Source of the DNA: an uncultured Gemmiger sp.
GTDB taxonomy: Bacteria > Bacillota > Clostridia > Oscillospirales > Ruminococcaceae
NCBI GenBank assembly: GCA_944388215.1
Contig: CALXHT010000014.1
Location: 1-53,510 of the forward strand
Reading direction: 5' to 3'
DNA: 53,510 bases
Shown: positions 20,192 to 30,383 of the stretch, in pieces
How positions within the stretch are numbered: position 1 is the first letter of the stretch
Layout of the letters: each line of letters opens with the position of its first letter
Notes under the pieces: model-generated
What the model was told of the DNA's origin: nothing
What the model saw: only the letters and a program-made list of their open reading frames with translations
Database searches by the model: none
Position numbers and translations under genes: made by a program

Positions 20192-20428
20192 TCCCGCGGG
20201 CTAACCAACAGTCCACTGGACTGTTGGTTCCGGCGCTGCGGCGCCGTCGCCCTGTACCGGGCGCGGGCGCCCCGCATCGGCCGGGGTCCCTTGGTGCGGG
20301 CCCCCGCCTCTGCGGCCCGCGGCCCTGCTCCGGCTCCCTGCATCCGCCGCAGGCGGCGGTCGCCTGCGCAGCAATTCCTCGTACGGAAGCACCAAAATAA
20401 CCCCCCAGCCTAAGCTGGGGGGCTTATT
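20192..20428. other. GC-rich spacer with palindromes, no gene
   Basis: Between the two tRNA-end repeats lies about 240 bp with no credible gene. A perfect palindrome with CCAACAGTCCA facing TGGACTGTTGG is at 20203-20227. It is followed by GC-rich hairpins such as CGGCGCtgcGGCGCCG. A terminator-like hairpin (AATAAGCCCCCCAGC facing GCTGGGGGGTTATT) lies at 20394-20430, directly beside repeat b. The palindrome has a relative at 41512-41536 with a different but still paired arm. Confidence 0.55.
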
Positions 20429-20449
20429 TTGGTGACCCGTACGGGAATC
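20429..20449 (+). repeat. tRNA-Glu 3'-end-like direct repeat b
   Basis: The same 21 bp as repeat a; the two share TCTCCCG just beyond it. It lies 43 bp from the stop codon of the serine recombinase gene. Together with the tRNA at 41643 it brackets 21.2 kb in direct orientation, the layout of attL/attR of an element integrated in a tRNA 3' end. Confidence 0.65.
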
Positions 20450-20491
20450 TCCCGGGGGTTTTATTTTTTGCGCACCACTCGTTAAATATCT

Positions 20492-22423
<1,932 letters not shown>

Positions 22424-24751
22424 ATGGAACGCGTGGACTTTTGCTCCTGTATGACGGTCCTGCGCAGATATCTGCAGGAAGATCAGATGGGGAATCAGCT
22501 GGATCTGATGTATGCCCTGTTCCGCAGCTTTTTGCAGAGTGAGGAGGCTGCCAGTTTCGATCTGGATAATGGACAGGTCTGCCGGTGGCTCAATGGCATG
22601 GCAAAAGTCAGCCCCAAAATTACAGGGTTTTACCTGACAGGTAAAGAAGATCTGCTTGCTGCGGACATTCGGGAAGAGATCTTCCCGTATCTTTCCGACC
22701 CGGATATGACGATACAGGAATTTTGTCACTTGATTCTTCAGGACCCTTCTGTGTCGGAAAGAAAAAAGCGGACCCTGCTCGAAGAAAACGGCACCGATCC
22801 GGCGCAGCAGGCAAACTTTCTGGCAGATGTTCTCTGCTTTGCCCTAGGGCGAGAGTTTCTCAAACGCGATGCGCGCACCAAGACCTTGCGGGCAGCAGGA
22901 AATCTCTCCCCCAGTATTCTGGACTTTATTTTCAGCGCAGACCCGCCACGCCCCTGCAGCTATTTTTGTGGGCGAGATGCAGAGATGGAACAGCTCCATG
23001 ATCTGCTCTCAGAAAACGGAAAGGTGTTTGTGCATGGGATTCCCGGCATCGGAAAGAGCGAACTTGCCAAGGCCTACGCCAGCAGGTATCAAAAGGAATA
23101 CACCAATCTTTTATATATAGCGTACTCGGGAAACCTGGTGCGAGATATTTCCGAGATGGATTTTGCCGAGGACCAGCCGGAAGAAAGCGAACAGGATCGC
23201 TTTCGGCGGCACAACCGCTTCCTGCGAAGCCTGCAAACCGATACGCTGCTGATCGTGGACAACTTTGATACAGCGCCCGAGGAGGAAGCCTTTTTACCGG
23301 TCTTGCTGAAATACCGTTGCCAGATCCTCTTCACAACCCGCTATCGTCCACGACATTACACGGCATTGGAGATTACGGAAATTCAGGATGCTGCCATGCT
23401 GTTTCAGCTGGCAGAACGTTTCTATCCGGAAGCGGCAGATCATACGGAAGTCCTGGAACAGGTCTTCCGTACGGTGCACGCCCATACTTTGGCCGTGGAA
23501 CTGGCGGCACGTCTGCTGGGCAAGGGTGTTCTGACGCCGGAAGAGTTGCTGGAAAAACTGAAAGCCGAAAATGTGGCACTGCAATCTGAGGAAACCATTC
23601 ACACGAACAAAGACAACCGCCCGCAAAAGGCCACCTATTACCAGCACATTCATCTGCTTTTTTCGCTGTACAAATTGAGCGCCCCACAGCAAGCTGTACT
23701 GCGCTGCATGGCGCTGGTTCCGCCTCAGGGAATCTCCGTCCGCCGTCTGGTACAGTGGATGCAGCTTTCCAGCAGCAACACCCCGGAAGAACTGGTGGAC
23801 GCTGGATTTTTGCATCCCCAGCCAGGGTATTGTCTTGTCATGCATCCTCTGATCCGGGAAATCACTCTGGCCGACGAAAAGCCTTCCGTTACCAACTGCC
23901 GTTGCCTTTTGCAGGAAATCCAGAAGCAATGTCTGCTGTTGGGTGTTTCCATTGACTTCGCGCCGCTTCTGTTCCAGACGGTAGACGGTATCCTGGACCA
24001 TTGCATCCAGGATGATCCCGAATATTTCCTGCTATGGCTGGAAGATGTCTTCGGTTATGCGGACAACTACTCCGATGAACCCCGACTTCGCAGAATACTG
24101 GAGGAAATCCGAGACCTTCTGGAGCGAGGCAAAGTCGGAAAAGCCAGGGACCATGCCATCCTGTTGGATTATACGGCGGCATTGACCGGCAATTACGACC
24201 ACCGCTATAGAGAAGCCGCCGAGTTGGATCGGAAAGCGCTGGATATTCTCAACCAGCAGGATTCGCTGAACTCTACAGAACGGCAGCTTTTCTGCAATAT
24301 TTCCTCCAATCTTTCCCTTTGGTACACCCGCTTGCAGCAGCCACAACGAGCCTATGAGCAGATGAAGTTGGGTCTGCAGCTTCTTTCCGAGGGGCAGGTA
24401 GAGGTGAGCCGAAACACCATCCCGCAGATCCTGAACTTTTCCATCATTGCCGCAAATCTGGGACGACCCGAAGAAGGCATTCCGTATTTGCAGATGCTGC
24501 GGAAGTTGTATCAGCAACAACAGATGACCGAAGGAAGCGACTATGCGGAAGTGACCTATCGGCTGGGAACGCTGTATCTGGCCGCTGGTCAGCCGAAGGC
24601 AGCCAAAGATTTTTTGGAAGAAGCCTGGCAGATTTTCAAGACCGTATATGCCGACCAACCCAAACTTCTGGAAGAAAAGAAAGCCTTCTACCGCACCTTG
24701 CTGCAGATGCTCGGTGCGCAGTTTCTTCCCGATCCACAATCACTCACCTGA
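22424..24751 (+). CDS. STAND-type NTPase with TPR-like C terminus
   Basis: 775 residues. The N-terminal 180 residues are helical and of unrecognised family (MERVDFCSCMTVLRRYLQ). An NB-ARC-like NTPase follows with Walker A GIPGIGKSELAKAYA near 205 and Walker B TLLIVDNFD near 275, then sensor-like RCQILFTTRYRP. A winged-helix-like segment and, from about 560, helical repeats of TPR type (PQRAYEQMKLGLQLLSEG, GRPEEGIPYLQMLRKLY) complete it. This sensor-switch-effector plan is shared by bacterial signalling regulators and Avs-type antiphage proteins; no effector enzyme domain is evident. The ATG at 22424 follows GGAGGTGAG. As cargo of a mobile element it may regulate transfer or protect the host. 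Confidence 0.78.
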   Translation: MERVDFCSCMTVLRRYLQEDQMGNQLDLMYALFRSFLQSEEAASFDLDNGQVCRWLNGMAKVSPKITGFYLTGKEDLLAADIREEIFPYLSDPDMTIQEFCHLILQDPSVSERKKRTLLEENGTDPAQQANFLADVLCFALGREFLKRDARTKTLRAAGNLSPSILDFIFSADPPRPCSYFCGRDAEMEQLHDLLSENGKVFVHGIPGIGKSELAKAYASRYQKEYTNLLYIAYSGNLVRDISEMDFAEDQPEESEQDRFRRHNRFLRSLQTDTLLIVDNFDTAPEEEAFLPVLLKYRCQILFTTRYRPRHYTALEITEIQDAAMLFQLAERFYPEAADHTEVLEQVFRTVHAHTLAVELAARLLGKGVLTPEELLEKLKAENVALQSEETIHTNKDNRPQKATYYQHIHLLFSLYKLSAPQQAVLRCMALVPPQGISVRRLVQWMQLSSSNTPEELVDAGFLHPQPGYCLVMHPLIREITLADEKPSVTNCRCLLQEIQKQCLLLGVSIDFAPLLFQTVDGILDHCIQDDPEYFLLWLEDVFGYADNYSDEPRLRRILEEIRDLLERGKVGKARDHAILLDYTAALTGNYDHRYREAAELDRKALDILNQQDSLNSTERQLFCNISSNLSLWYTRLQQPQRAYEQMKLGLQLLSEGQVEVSRNTIPQILNFSIIAANLGRPEEGIPYLQMLRKLYQQQQMTEGSDYAEVTYRLGTLYLAAGQPKAAKDFLEEAWQIFKTVYADQPKLLEEKKAFYRTLLQMLGAQFLPDPQSLT

Positions 24752-24758
24752 AAATTCC

Positions 24759-24795
24759 AACCGGCCCCTGCGCAGATGCGCGGGGGCCGGTTTTG
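24759..24795 (+). terminator. Terminator after the STAND gene
   Basis: AACCGGCCCCTGCGC pairs with GCGCGGGGGCCGGTT around AGAT, followed by TTG, 8 bp after the stop codon. Confidence 0.85.
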
Positions 24796-24869
24796 TTGTA
24801 TCCTCAATTTGCGCTCAAATTCCGCACAATGAGAAAACACCCCCTCTTTCGTTAGAATGAACCTGTAAA

Positions 24870-24900
24870 CAAAACAGCACCAACGAGTTCGAAATTGGTG
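24870..24900. promoter_or_regulatory. Inverted repeat upstream of the ParM operon
   Basis: GCACCAA and TTGGTGC flank CGAGTTCGAAA, about 40 bp before the tnpW-like start. In ParM systems the centromere is usually upstream of parM, and this is the only clear symmetry there. It could equally be an operator or a leader hairpin. Confidence 0.35.
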
Positions 24901-24935
24901 CCTGGTTCCAGGGAAAACGAAAGGGGGCTTTTTCT

Positions 24936-25148
24936 ATGGATATCGAAGCACAGAATCCGGTTCTGAGAAAACCGTACCGCCATACCGTGGGCCGCGCTGT
25001 TTTTGAGGTTACGGCCTACGGAAACCCGGCAGGTACGCGAACCGCCCACCAGCTGCTGCTTCAAAGGATGGAGCGGCAGTTGGCGAAAAAAGAAAAGGAG
25101 GAACAAGCAGATGAAGCAACTGAATCAACTGACTATTGTGGGGATTGA
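24936..25148 (+). CDS. TnpW-like small element protein
   Basis: 70 residues. The segment LRKPYRHTVGRAVFEVTAY followed by HQLLLQRMERQLAKKEKEE resembles the small TnpW-type proteins of Clostridia transposons: a short V/I-rich strand pair and a basic helix ending in lysine and glutamate. The role is unknown. An AAAGGGGG site precedes the ATG. Its end overlaps the start of parM by 38 bp in another frame, so the two are translationally coupled. Confidence 0.6.
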   Translation: MDIEAQNPVLRKPYRHTVGRAVFEVTAYGNPAGTRTAHQLLLQRMERQLAKKEKEEQADEATESTDYCGD

Positions 25149-26028
25149 CCAGGGATACGGCAACATGAAAACAGCAAACACCCTTTTTCCCACCGCCATC
25201 ACTGCCTTTGATACTGCTCCGGTGTTTCAAGGAGATGTACTGGAATATGACGGACGTTTTTACCGCGTGGGCGAAGGACATAAGGGATTTGTGGCAGATA
25301 AGTCTTCCGATGAAGATTTTTATCTCCTGACGCTGGCCGCTGTGGCCAAAGAGTTGGAACTGTATCGGCTTTTCACTGCCAACCTTTGTCTGGCCGTGGG
25401 ATTGCCGCTCAGCTGGGTGGGCAGTCAGCGGGAGAGTTTCCGCCAATATCTGTTGCAAAAGCAAGCGGTCACTTTCCGATTGAACGGGCATTTGTTTCAG
25501 TTGCGGATCACAGGATGTAAGGTTTATCCCCAAGGGTATGCCGCCGTAGTTCAGCAGTTGGGTACCTTTGAGGGAGAACACTTGCTTGCGGACATTGGCA
25601 ATGGAACCATGAATCTTCTGTATTTGCAGGATTCCCAGCCGCAGGAAAGCCGTTGCTGGACTGAAAAAATCGGCGTCAATCAGTGTATGATTCGCGCCAA
25701 GGAAACCGTCCTGCGTAAGTTCGGCACCAAAATCAGTGACCATACCGTGGAACAGATTTTGCGTACCGGCACCGCCAAGATCGACGCAGCTTACCTTGCC
25801 TGTATTCGTGATGTTGCTTCTGCCTATGTGGAGGAACTCTTTGCCGTACTGCGCAGCTATGAATATGATCCGGCAACCGTACAGTTGATCGTTGCCGGTG
25901 GCGGCGGACAGCTCATCAAGCATTTTTACTCCTATGACCCGGCGCAGATTACTATTTTGGATGACCTTTGCGCCGCCGCCAAGGGCTACGAATATCTGGC
26001 ATACCGACAGCTTATGCGGGAGGCCTGA
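25111..26028 (+). CDS. parM: ParM/StbA-like actin-type segregation protein
   Basis: 305 residues from the ATG at 25111, which has an AAAAGGAGG site 8 bp upstream; an earlier in-frame start would lack this. Actin-fold motifs are visible: phosphate 1 VGIDQGYGNMKTAN at the N terminus, phosphate 2 LLADIGNGTMNLLYL near the middle, and the adenosine motif LIVAGGGGQLIKHFY near the end. ParM forms filaments that push apart DNA copies bound by ParR. Its presence on this element suggests a circular, possibly replicating stage. ParR follows 1 bp after the stop codon. Confidence 0.85.
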   Translation: MKQLNQLTIVGIDQGYGNMKTANTLFPTAITAFDTAPVFQGDVLEYDGRFYRVGEGHKGFVADKSSDEDFYLLTLAAVAKELELYRLFTANLCLAVGLPLSWVGSQRESFRQYLLQKQAVTFRLNGHLFQLRITGCKVYPQGYAAVVQQLGTFEGEHLLADIGNGTMNLLYLQDSQPQESRCWTEKIGVNQCMIRAKETVLRKFGTKISDHTVEQILRTGTAKIDAAYLACIRDVASAYVEELFAVLRSYEYDPATVQLIVAGGGGQLIKHFYSYDPAQITILDDLCAAAKGYEYLAYRQLMREA

Positions 26029-26029
26029 G

Positions 26030-26401
26030 ATGGGAGAAATTCGCACGACCAATCTCCGGCTCAATCTTGAAAAGCCGATACAGCGGCAGGCATGGGAATA
26101 TCTGCAAACTATGGATAAAGCGGTATTCAAGTCCTATAGTCAGGCAATAGCCACTGCACTGGTGGATTATTTCGACCGGTATTACAAAAAGCAGGAGGAC
26201 CCCTATCTGGAAACCCGTGCCCGGGAAGAACGGTTTGTCCAGCAGATCGTAACCGCTGTGGAGCAAGCCATGCGGGACGTACTGCCGCTTTTTCTGGCAG
26301 GTTGTCTGGCAGGTATGGGGCAAAGCGCGGGGTCGATTCAGCCGGAAGCCCCAGATTCAAAAGAGTCGGATTGCGTAAACTGGGATTTTGCGGGAGGTTG
26401 A
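26030..26401 (+). CDS. ParR-like centromere-binding protein
   Basis: 123 residues. It begins MGEIRTTNLRLNLEKPIQRQ, then AWEYLQTMDKAVFKSYSQAI and ATALVDYF. This is the ribbon-helix-helix pattern of ParR adaptors, with the LRLNL strand for DNA contact and the YxSYSQAI helix. The C-terminal half would bind ParM filament ends. It starts right after parM with a GGGAGG site, forming a parM-parR operon. The assignment rests on pattern and position. Confidence 0.75.
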   Translation: MGEIRTTNLRLNLEKPIQRQAWEYLQTMDKAVFKSYSQAIATALVDYFDRYYKKQEDPYLETRAREERFVQQIVTAVEQAMRDVLPLFLAGCLAGMGQSAGSIQPEAPDSKESDCVNWDFAGG

Positions 26402-26408
26402 TGGGAAT

Positions 26409-26636
26409 ATGAAAACCTTACAGCAATGCCTGGAGGAGTTGGCAACCGAACGGCCGTTGCAGCCGGATGAATATCTGGACCCCAAAAGTGGGCTGCCCTG
26501 CTGCAAACGCTGTCACAGCCCCCGCCGCATCCGGAAATCGCTTTTCGGCAGGGAACGGCTGCTTCCCATAGCTTGCAAATGTCAGCAAAATGGTGACATT
26601 TCCGGAAAGAAAAACACCAAAAAGCAGGAAAAATGA
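26409..26636 (+). CDS. Helicase-loader-like zinc-ribbon protein, probably truncated
   Basis: 75 residues. A four-cysteine ribbon, LPCCKRCHSPRRIRKSLFG then LLPIACKC, resembles the N-terminal part of DnaC-like loaders on Clostridia elements, in which an ATPase domain follows. Here the frame stops after a lysine-rich tail (GKKNTKKQEK) with no ATPase domain, so it is either a stand-alone short form or a remnant. It follows parR by 7 bp with a GGAGG site. Confidence 0.5.
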   Translation: MKTLQQCLEELATERPLQPDEYLDPKSGLPCCKRCHSPRRIRKSLFGRERLLPIACKCQQNGDISGKKNTKKQEK

Positions 26637-26705
26637 TGCTGCATTTTGCCCTCAAAAAGTCCGTCGACCAATGTGATCGATCTTTGATACCGGAAAGGAG
26701 TTTCT

Positions 26706-26912
26706 ATGACTGAAAATGAGAAAAAACTGGTACAGGCCAGGCATCGTTTGGAGGCTGCGCAAGCCAGGAACCGCCAGAGGGAACGAAAGGAGCGAACACG
26801 ACGATTGATCCAGGAAGGAGCCATTCTGGAAAGTCTACTGCCGGAAATCCGCGACGTGCCTCTGTGTGATCTGCCCGCAAGATTGCAGGTTGGATTGCGC
26901 AACGATCCGTAA
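26706..26912 (+). CDS. DUF3847-like small protein
   Basis: 68 residues, highly charged, predicted helical. The core KLVQARHRLEAAQARNRQRE then ERTRRLIQEGAILESLLPE matches small DUF3847 proteins next to relaxase genes on Clostridia elements. Related short proteins are suspected to be mobilization accessories that bind oriT. A GGAAAGGAG site precedes the ATG. It ends just before the predicted oriT. Confidence 0.7.
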   Translation: MTENEKKLVQARHRLEAAQARNRQRERKERTRRLIQEGAILESLLPEIRDVPLCDLPARLQVGLRNDP

Positions 26913-26927
26913 GGGGGAATCTGTCCC

Positions 26928-26985
26928 GTAAGGGCGCACTTACTCACCACCGGCAAAGCCGGCGGTGGTAAGCGCGCCCGCTGCG
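26928..26985 (+). other. Predicted origin of transfer (oriT)
   Basis: A strong inverted repeat, CTTACTCACCACCGGC facing GCCGGCGGTGGTAAG around AAA (26939-26972), is followed directly by TAAGCGCGCCCG. The RSF1010-type MOBQ oriT has the same plan: inverted repeat and then TAAGTGCGCCCT with the nick inside. On the minus strand the exact RSF1010 core TAAGTGCGCCCT is present (26931-26942). It lies 32 bp upstream of the relaxase gene. The nick is expected within the GCGC-CCC segment. Confidence 0.7.
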
Positions 26986-27016
26986 GCGGGAGGGAAAACG
27001 AAGGAGGTGACACGCC

Positions 27017-28702
27017 GTGGCAATTTACCACCTGGAAGCAAAAATCATCAGCCGCGGAGCAGGACGTTCGGCCATTGCCGCTGCGGCTTATCAGAGCGGC
27101 GAAAAACTGTACAATGCATACGACGGCCTGACTCATGACTACCGGAAAAAAGGAGGTATCCTGCACACCGAGATTTTACTTCCGCCCCAGGCGCCCGCTG
27201 CCTGGAAGGAACGTCAAATCTTATGGGAAGCAGTAGAGACCGCCGAGAAAACCCGGGACAGCCGTCTGGCGCGTCAGCTCATCGTTGCCCTGCCGGTGGA
27301 ACTTGCCCAGGAGGATTGGCTGCGGCTTCTGCGATCCTTTTTGCAAAAGGAATGTGTCGACCAGGGGATGTGCGCCGATCTGGCGATCCATGATCCGGAT
27401 GGCCACAACCCTCATGCGCACATCCTGCTCACCATGCGTCCCCTGAATACACAAGGGCAATGGCAGGCAAAAACACAAAAAGAATACCTGTGCAGCAAAG
27501 CGGGACAGGAACAAGGCTTTACCGCACAGGAATTTCTGCAAGCCAAAACGGAAGGCTGGGAAAAACAGTATAAATACAAGAACCCGCAGGGCCGGACAGC
27601 GTGGCTGACGCCCTCACAGGCCGTCCAAAACCCCGAGTGGGTACGCTGCTCGAAGCAGCCGAAAGCGGCAAAATTTGGGCGACAAAATCCGCTGTGTGCC
27701 CGGTGGAACAGCCAGGAGCAGCTGCTCCAATGGCGATGCGCCTGGGCAGAGGCCGTCAATCACGCGTTGGAAGAAAAGCAGCAGACAGCCCGTGTCACCC
27801 ATCTGAGCCATGCGGCACAAGGCATGGCGGAACAGCCAACCGTTCATGAAGGATACCACGCCCGCAAGTTGGAAAAGCAGGGAATCTCTGCGGACCGCTG
27901 TGAACTCAATCGGCAGATTCGGGCCGACAATGCGTTGCTGCACACGCTGAAGGAGCAGTTGGAAAAATGGACGGAATGGGTCGGCCAAGGGGTGGAGAAG
28001 ATGGCTGCTCTGCTGGAACAGCTGCGCAGCAATCTGATCCTGCTACAATACCGGGTCCTTTCCAATGAAGCGCGGGCAGATACTTACAAACGGGAGGCGG
28101 CCTATATGCGCCCACTCTTGAAAGATGTGGACGATACAAACCGACAGTTGACGGAGATCCAATTGCAGCGCCAAAAGGCACAGGCGGACAAAAAGAAACT
28201 TTCCCCGCTGCAGCTCCGAAAGCACCGCCATTTGTCTGAGCAAATCGCCGCCCTGACCGAAGAACTGGAAGAACTGCAAAGCCGCCGCCATATGTTGATG
28301 GAAAAGCTCTATTGCAAAAAGGATAGCGATGTTACTCAAAGGGAAAAAGAGCTGGCGCAGCTTACCCTGATGATTGAGCAGTTGGATACGCAACGGAACA
28401 GTCTTCAGGAGCAGCTAAAAAAAGATCTGCATCATTTTACAGGTCTTATAAATTCCATTCCCGAACCGGACCGGGAAGCCGTTATGGATGAGCGGGTAAG
28501 ACTTCGCAAACAGATTACGCGGGAACTCTATCATTCTTTGCAAGCAAAGGAGCCGGAATTCAATTTTGCCCGGGCAGCCAATGCCGAAAGAAAAATCGAT
28601 AATTCCACGGGAGAAACCGGACAGATACAAAAGCTATTGATTCGGAAGCGCAAAAAGCAAACTTCAAGGCAAAGCAGAAATTCGGAAGAGCGAGCCCTTT
28701 GA
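27017..28702 (+). CDS. mobA: MobA/MobL-family relaxase
   Basis: 561 residues with a GTG start after AGGAGGTGA. The N-terminal relaxase domain begins MAIYHLEAKIISRGAGRSAI and has a tyrosine at position 25 (AAAYQSGE), matching the catalytic tyrosine position of RSF1010 MobA. The metal-binding motif DGHNPHAHILLTMRP is near residue 120. The C-terminal half is a long charged coiled coil (about 290-500) instead of a primase. The protein would nick at the adjacent oriT and pilot the strand into a helper element's secretion channel. It is the last intact gene of the element. Confidence 0.92.
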   Translation: MAIYHLEAKIISRGAGRSAIAAAAYQSGEKLYNAYDGLTHDYRKKGGILHTEILLPPQAPAAWKERQILWEAVETAEKTRDSRLARQLIVALPVELAQEDWLRLLRSFLQKECVDQGMCADLAIHDPDGHNPHAHILLTMRPLNTQGQWQAKTQKEYLCSKAGQEQGFTAQEFLQAKTEGWEKQYKYKNPQGRTAWLTPSQAVQNPEWVRCSKQPKAAKFGRQNPLCARWNSQEQLLQWRCAWAEAVNHALEEKQQTARVTHLSHAAQGMAEQPTVHEGYHARKLEKQGISADRCELNRQIRADNALLHTLKEQLEKWTEWVGQGVEKMAALLEQLRSNLILLQYRVLSNEARADTYKREAAYMRPLLKDVDDTNRQLTEIQLQRQKAQADKKKLSPLQLRKHRHLSEQIAALTEELEELQSRRHMLMEKLYCKKDSDVTQREKELAQLTLMIEQLDTQRNSLQEQLKKDLHHFTGLINSIPEPDREAVMDERVRLRKQITRELYHSLQAKEPEFNFARAANAERKIDNSTGETGQIQKLLIRKRKKQTSRQSRNSEERAL

Positions 28703-28837
28703 ACAGAGTTTGCTTTATCTGAAGCAATTCTCGATTGCACACCAAAGCTGGCAAGACCATGTATTGTTCCCATGGACACGCGCGTTTTCGGTATAAAACC
28801 AAGGTTACTTATTCAACGTGCCATTTGAACAGTCCTC

Positions 28838-29294
28838 ATAATGACCTGCGATATGAGGATACCCTGTTGGAGCTGGAAGAGGCCTCCCAGAAAGCCGGGT
28901 TCCGGGTCATTGCGGCGGTGGATGCGGTGGCCGAGCACACCATCGTCCGGCAGTTTGCCGCCTTTGGCGAAAAGATTTAGGCAAAAATGTCCGCGGGCGA
29001 TCTGTCCGAGCCGGAGATTCCCGGCAACCGCCCCTAAAAAAGGCCGGCGGCGCCGTCATGGTGCCCAAGGCCACCAAAGCGTGCAACCGCTGCGATGTCT
29101 GCGCCACAAAATGCCCGGGACAGGCCATCCCGAAGGACGACCCCACGAAGGTGGACGAAAAGGCGTGCATCTTCTGCATGCTCTGCGTTGCGGTATGCCC
29201 GCAGGGCGCCCGCAAGGTCAATCCGCTGCTGCTCTCTGCGGCCGGGCTGATGCTGAAAAAGTTTGCTCCGAGAGGAAGGAATGCGAACTGTTGA
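28838..29294 (+). pseudogene. Decayed EFR1-type flavodoxin-ferredoxin gene
   Basis: In one frame DLRYEDTLLELEEASQKAGF and AAVDAVAEHTIVRQFAAFGE match the linker of EFR1-type proteins. That frame then meets a TAG (28978) and another stop near 29035. After a frameshift the ferredoxin part continues as CNRCDVCATKCPG and CIFCMLCVAVCPQGARKVN, two intact 4Fe-4S motifs. The N-terminal flavodoxin domain is missing; the gene starts at the mobile-element edge. Truncation, internal stops and a frameshift show it is dead. No gene is seen from 29295 to the sortase stop. Confidence 0.75.
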
Positions 29295-29471
29295 TTTTTG
29301 GGAAAATGATTGCCGGAGAAAGCAAGACGAAAAATCCCTGCCCGGGGCGCGACGGGGATAGCTGTATCGCCCAGGGGCACAGGGCTGACCCGGCGGCCGG
29401 AAACAGTCAGGCGGCGGCCAGCGGCTCAGCCTGCGGGCGCGGTTGCTGTTCCCGCTTGGCCGGAAAGATAA

Positions 29472-30383
29472 TCACCACTTTTTCCGGGCGGAACGCTTTT
29501 CGGCCCGCCGGCGCAGCCGCGTCACGGCGGCTGCCAGCAGCGCCAGGGCCAGCGCAGCCAGAGCGAGGCGGTTGATCCATTTTTCCCGGTCGATGGTCTG
29601 CTGGGAGGCATCCCGGGACGGTTCCCGGTCAGAAGGCGCGTTTTCCCGGTCAACCGGTGTCTCGGTTCCGGGCGTCACCCGGCGGCAGTAAACCAGGTAC
29701 CGCTGGTAGTTGTGGGGATAGGGATGGCAGGTCACGAGGGTCAGCAGGTCCTCCCCTGCCTGAATCTTGACGGCGTCGATCTCATCGGGGGAGATGATCC
29801 GGGTTTCCGATACCTCATACCAGAGGGTTTCCCAGAGGGTGTCCAGCCGGACCAGATCGCCGGGCTGCAGATTTTCGATCTCGAGAAACATCGGGATGCC
29901 CTGCCAGCCCCGGTGCCCGGCAATGACGCAGTTGGTGTCTGCGCCGCCGATGGGCATGCTGGTGTTGCCCAGCACGGCCGCCCCGCGGGCGAGATGGTCC
30001 CGGCTGGCCCCCAGATAGAGGGGCAGTTCCAGGTCCATGGCGTCGATGGTCAGGTAGCCCACCGCGTCGTCTGTCAGGCCGTATTCCGACAGGTCGAAGG
30101 GCGGCTCCTCATAGCTCCAGGCGTCCCGCAGGCCGCTTTGCCGGTCGGCAAAGATCTGCCGGTTGTAGGCCTGCATCTCCCGGTAGAGGGGGTCCTCTTC
30201 CTCCTGCTGCGCCGCAGAGGCCGCCCCGGCGGGCCGCGTTTCTTCCCGGCGGCTCTGGACCTCACCGATGCGGGCAGCGCTCTGCCAGCTGGCCGCCAGA
30301 CGCCGGACGTTCGGGTAGAGCACCAGCCCGATGCCTGCCAGCGCCAGCAGGCCGGTCAGCAGCCGCCGAATCGTTCGTTTCAT
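29472..30383 (-). CDS. Class C (pilus) sortase 1
   Basis: 303 residues. It has an N-terminal membrane segment (RLLTGLLALAGIGLVLYPNV) and a C-terminal one (LALAALALALLAAAV), the two-anchor layout of pilin-polymerising class C sortases. The catalytic residues are the histidine in CVIAGHRGW, the cysteine in TLVTCHPYPHN and the arginine in YQRYLVYC. The lid lacks the usual DPF/W motif and has EEPPFDL instead. It overlaps the second sortase by 4 bp. It is the last gene of the pilus operon. Confidence 0.92.
   Translation of the reverse strand: MKRTIRRLLTGLLALAGIGLVLYPNVRRLAASWQSAARIGEVQSRREETRPAGAASAAQQEEEDPLYREMQAYNRQIFADRQSGLRDAWSYEEPPFDLSEYGLTDDAVGYLTIDAMDLELPLYLGASRDHLARGAAVLGNTSMPIGGADTNCVIAGHRGWQGIPMFLEIENLQPGDLVRLDTLWETLWYEVSETRIISPDEIDAVKIQAGEDLLTLVTCHPYPHNYQRYLVYCRRVTPGTETPVDRENAPSDREPSRDASQQTIDREKWINRLALAALALALLAAAVTRLRRRAEKRSARKKW

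Noticed and set aside
20171-20450. Possible small proteins in the GC-rich spacer
   Set aside because: Low-complexity Arg/Ala/Pro frames without ribosome-binding sites; the DNA is explained by palindromes and hairpins.
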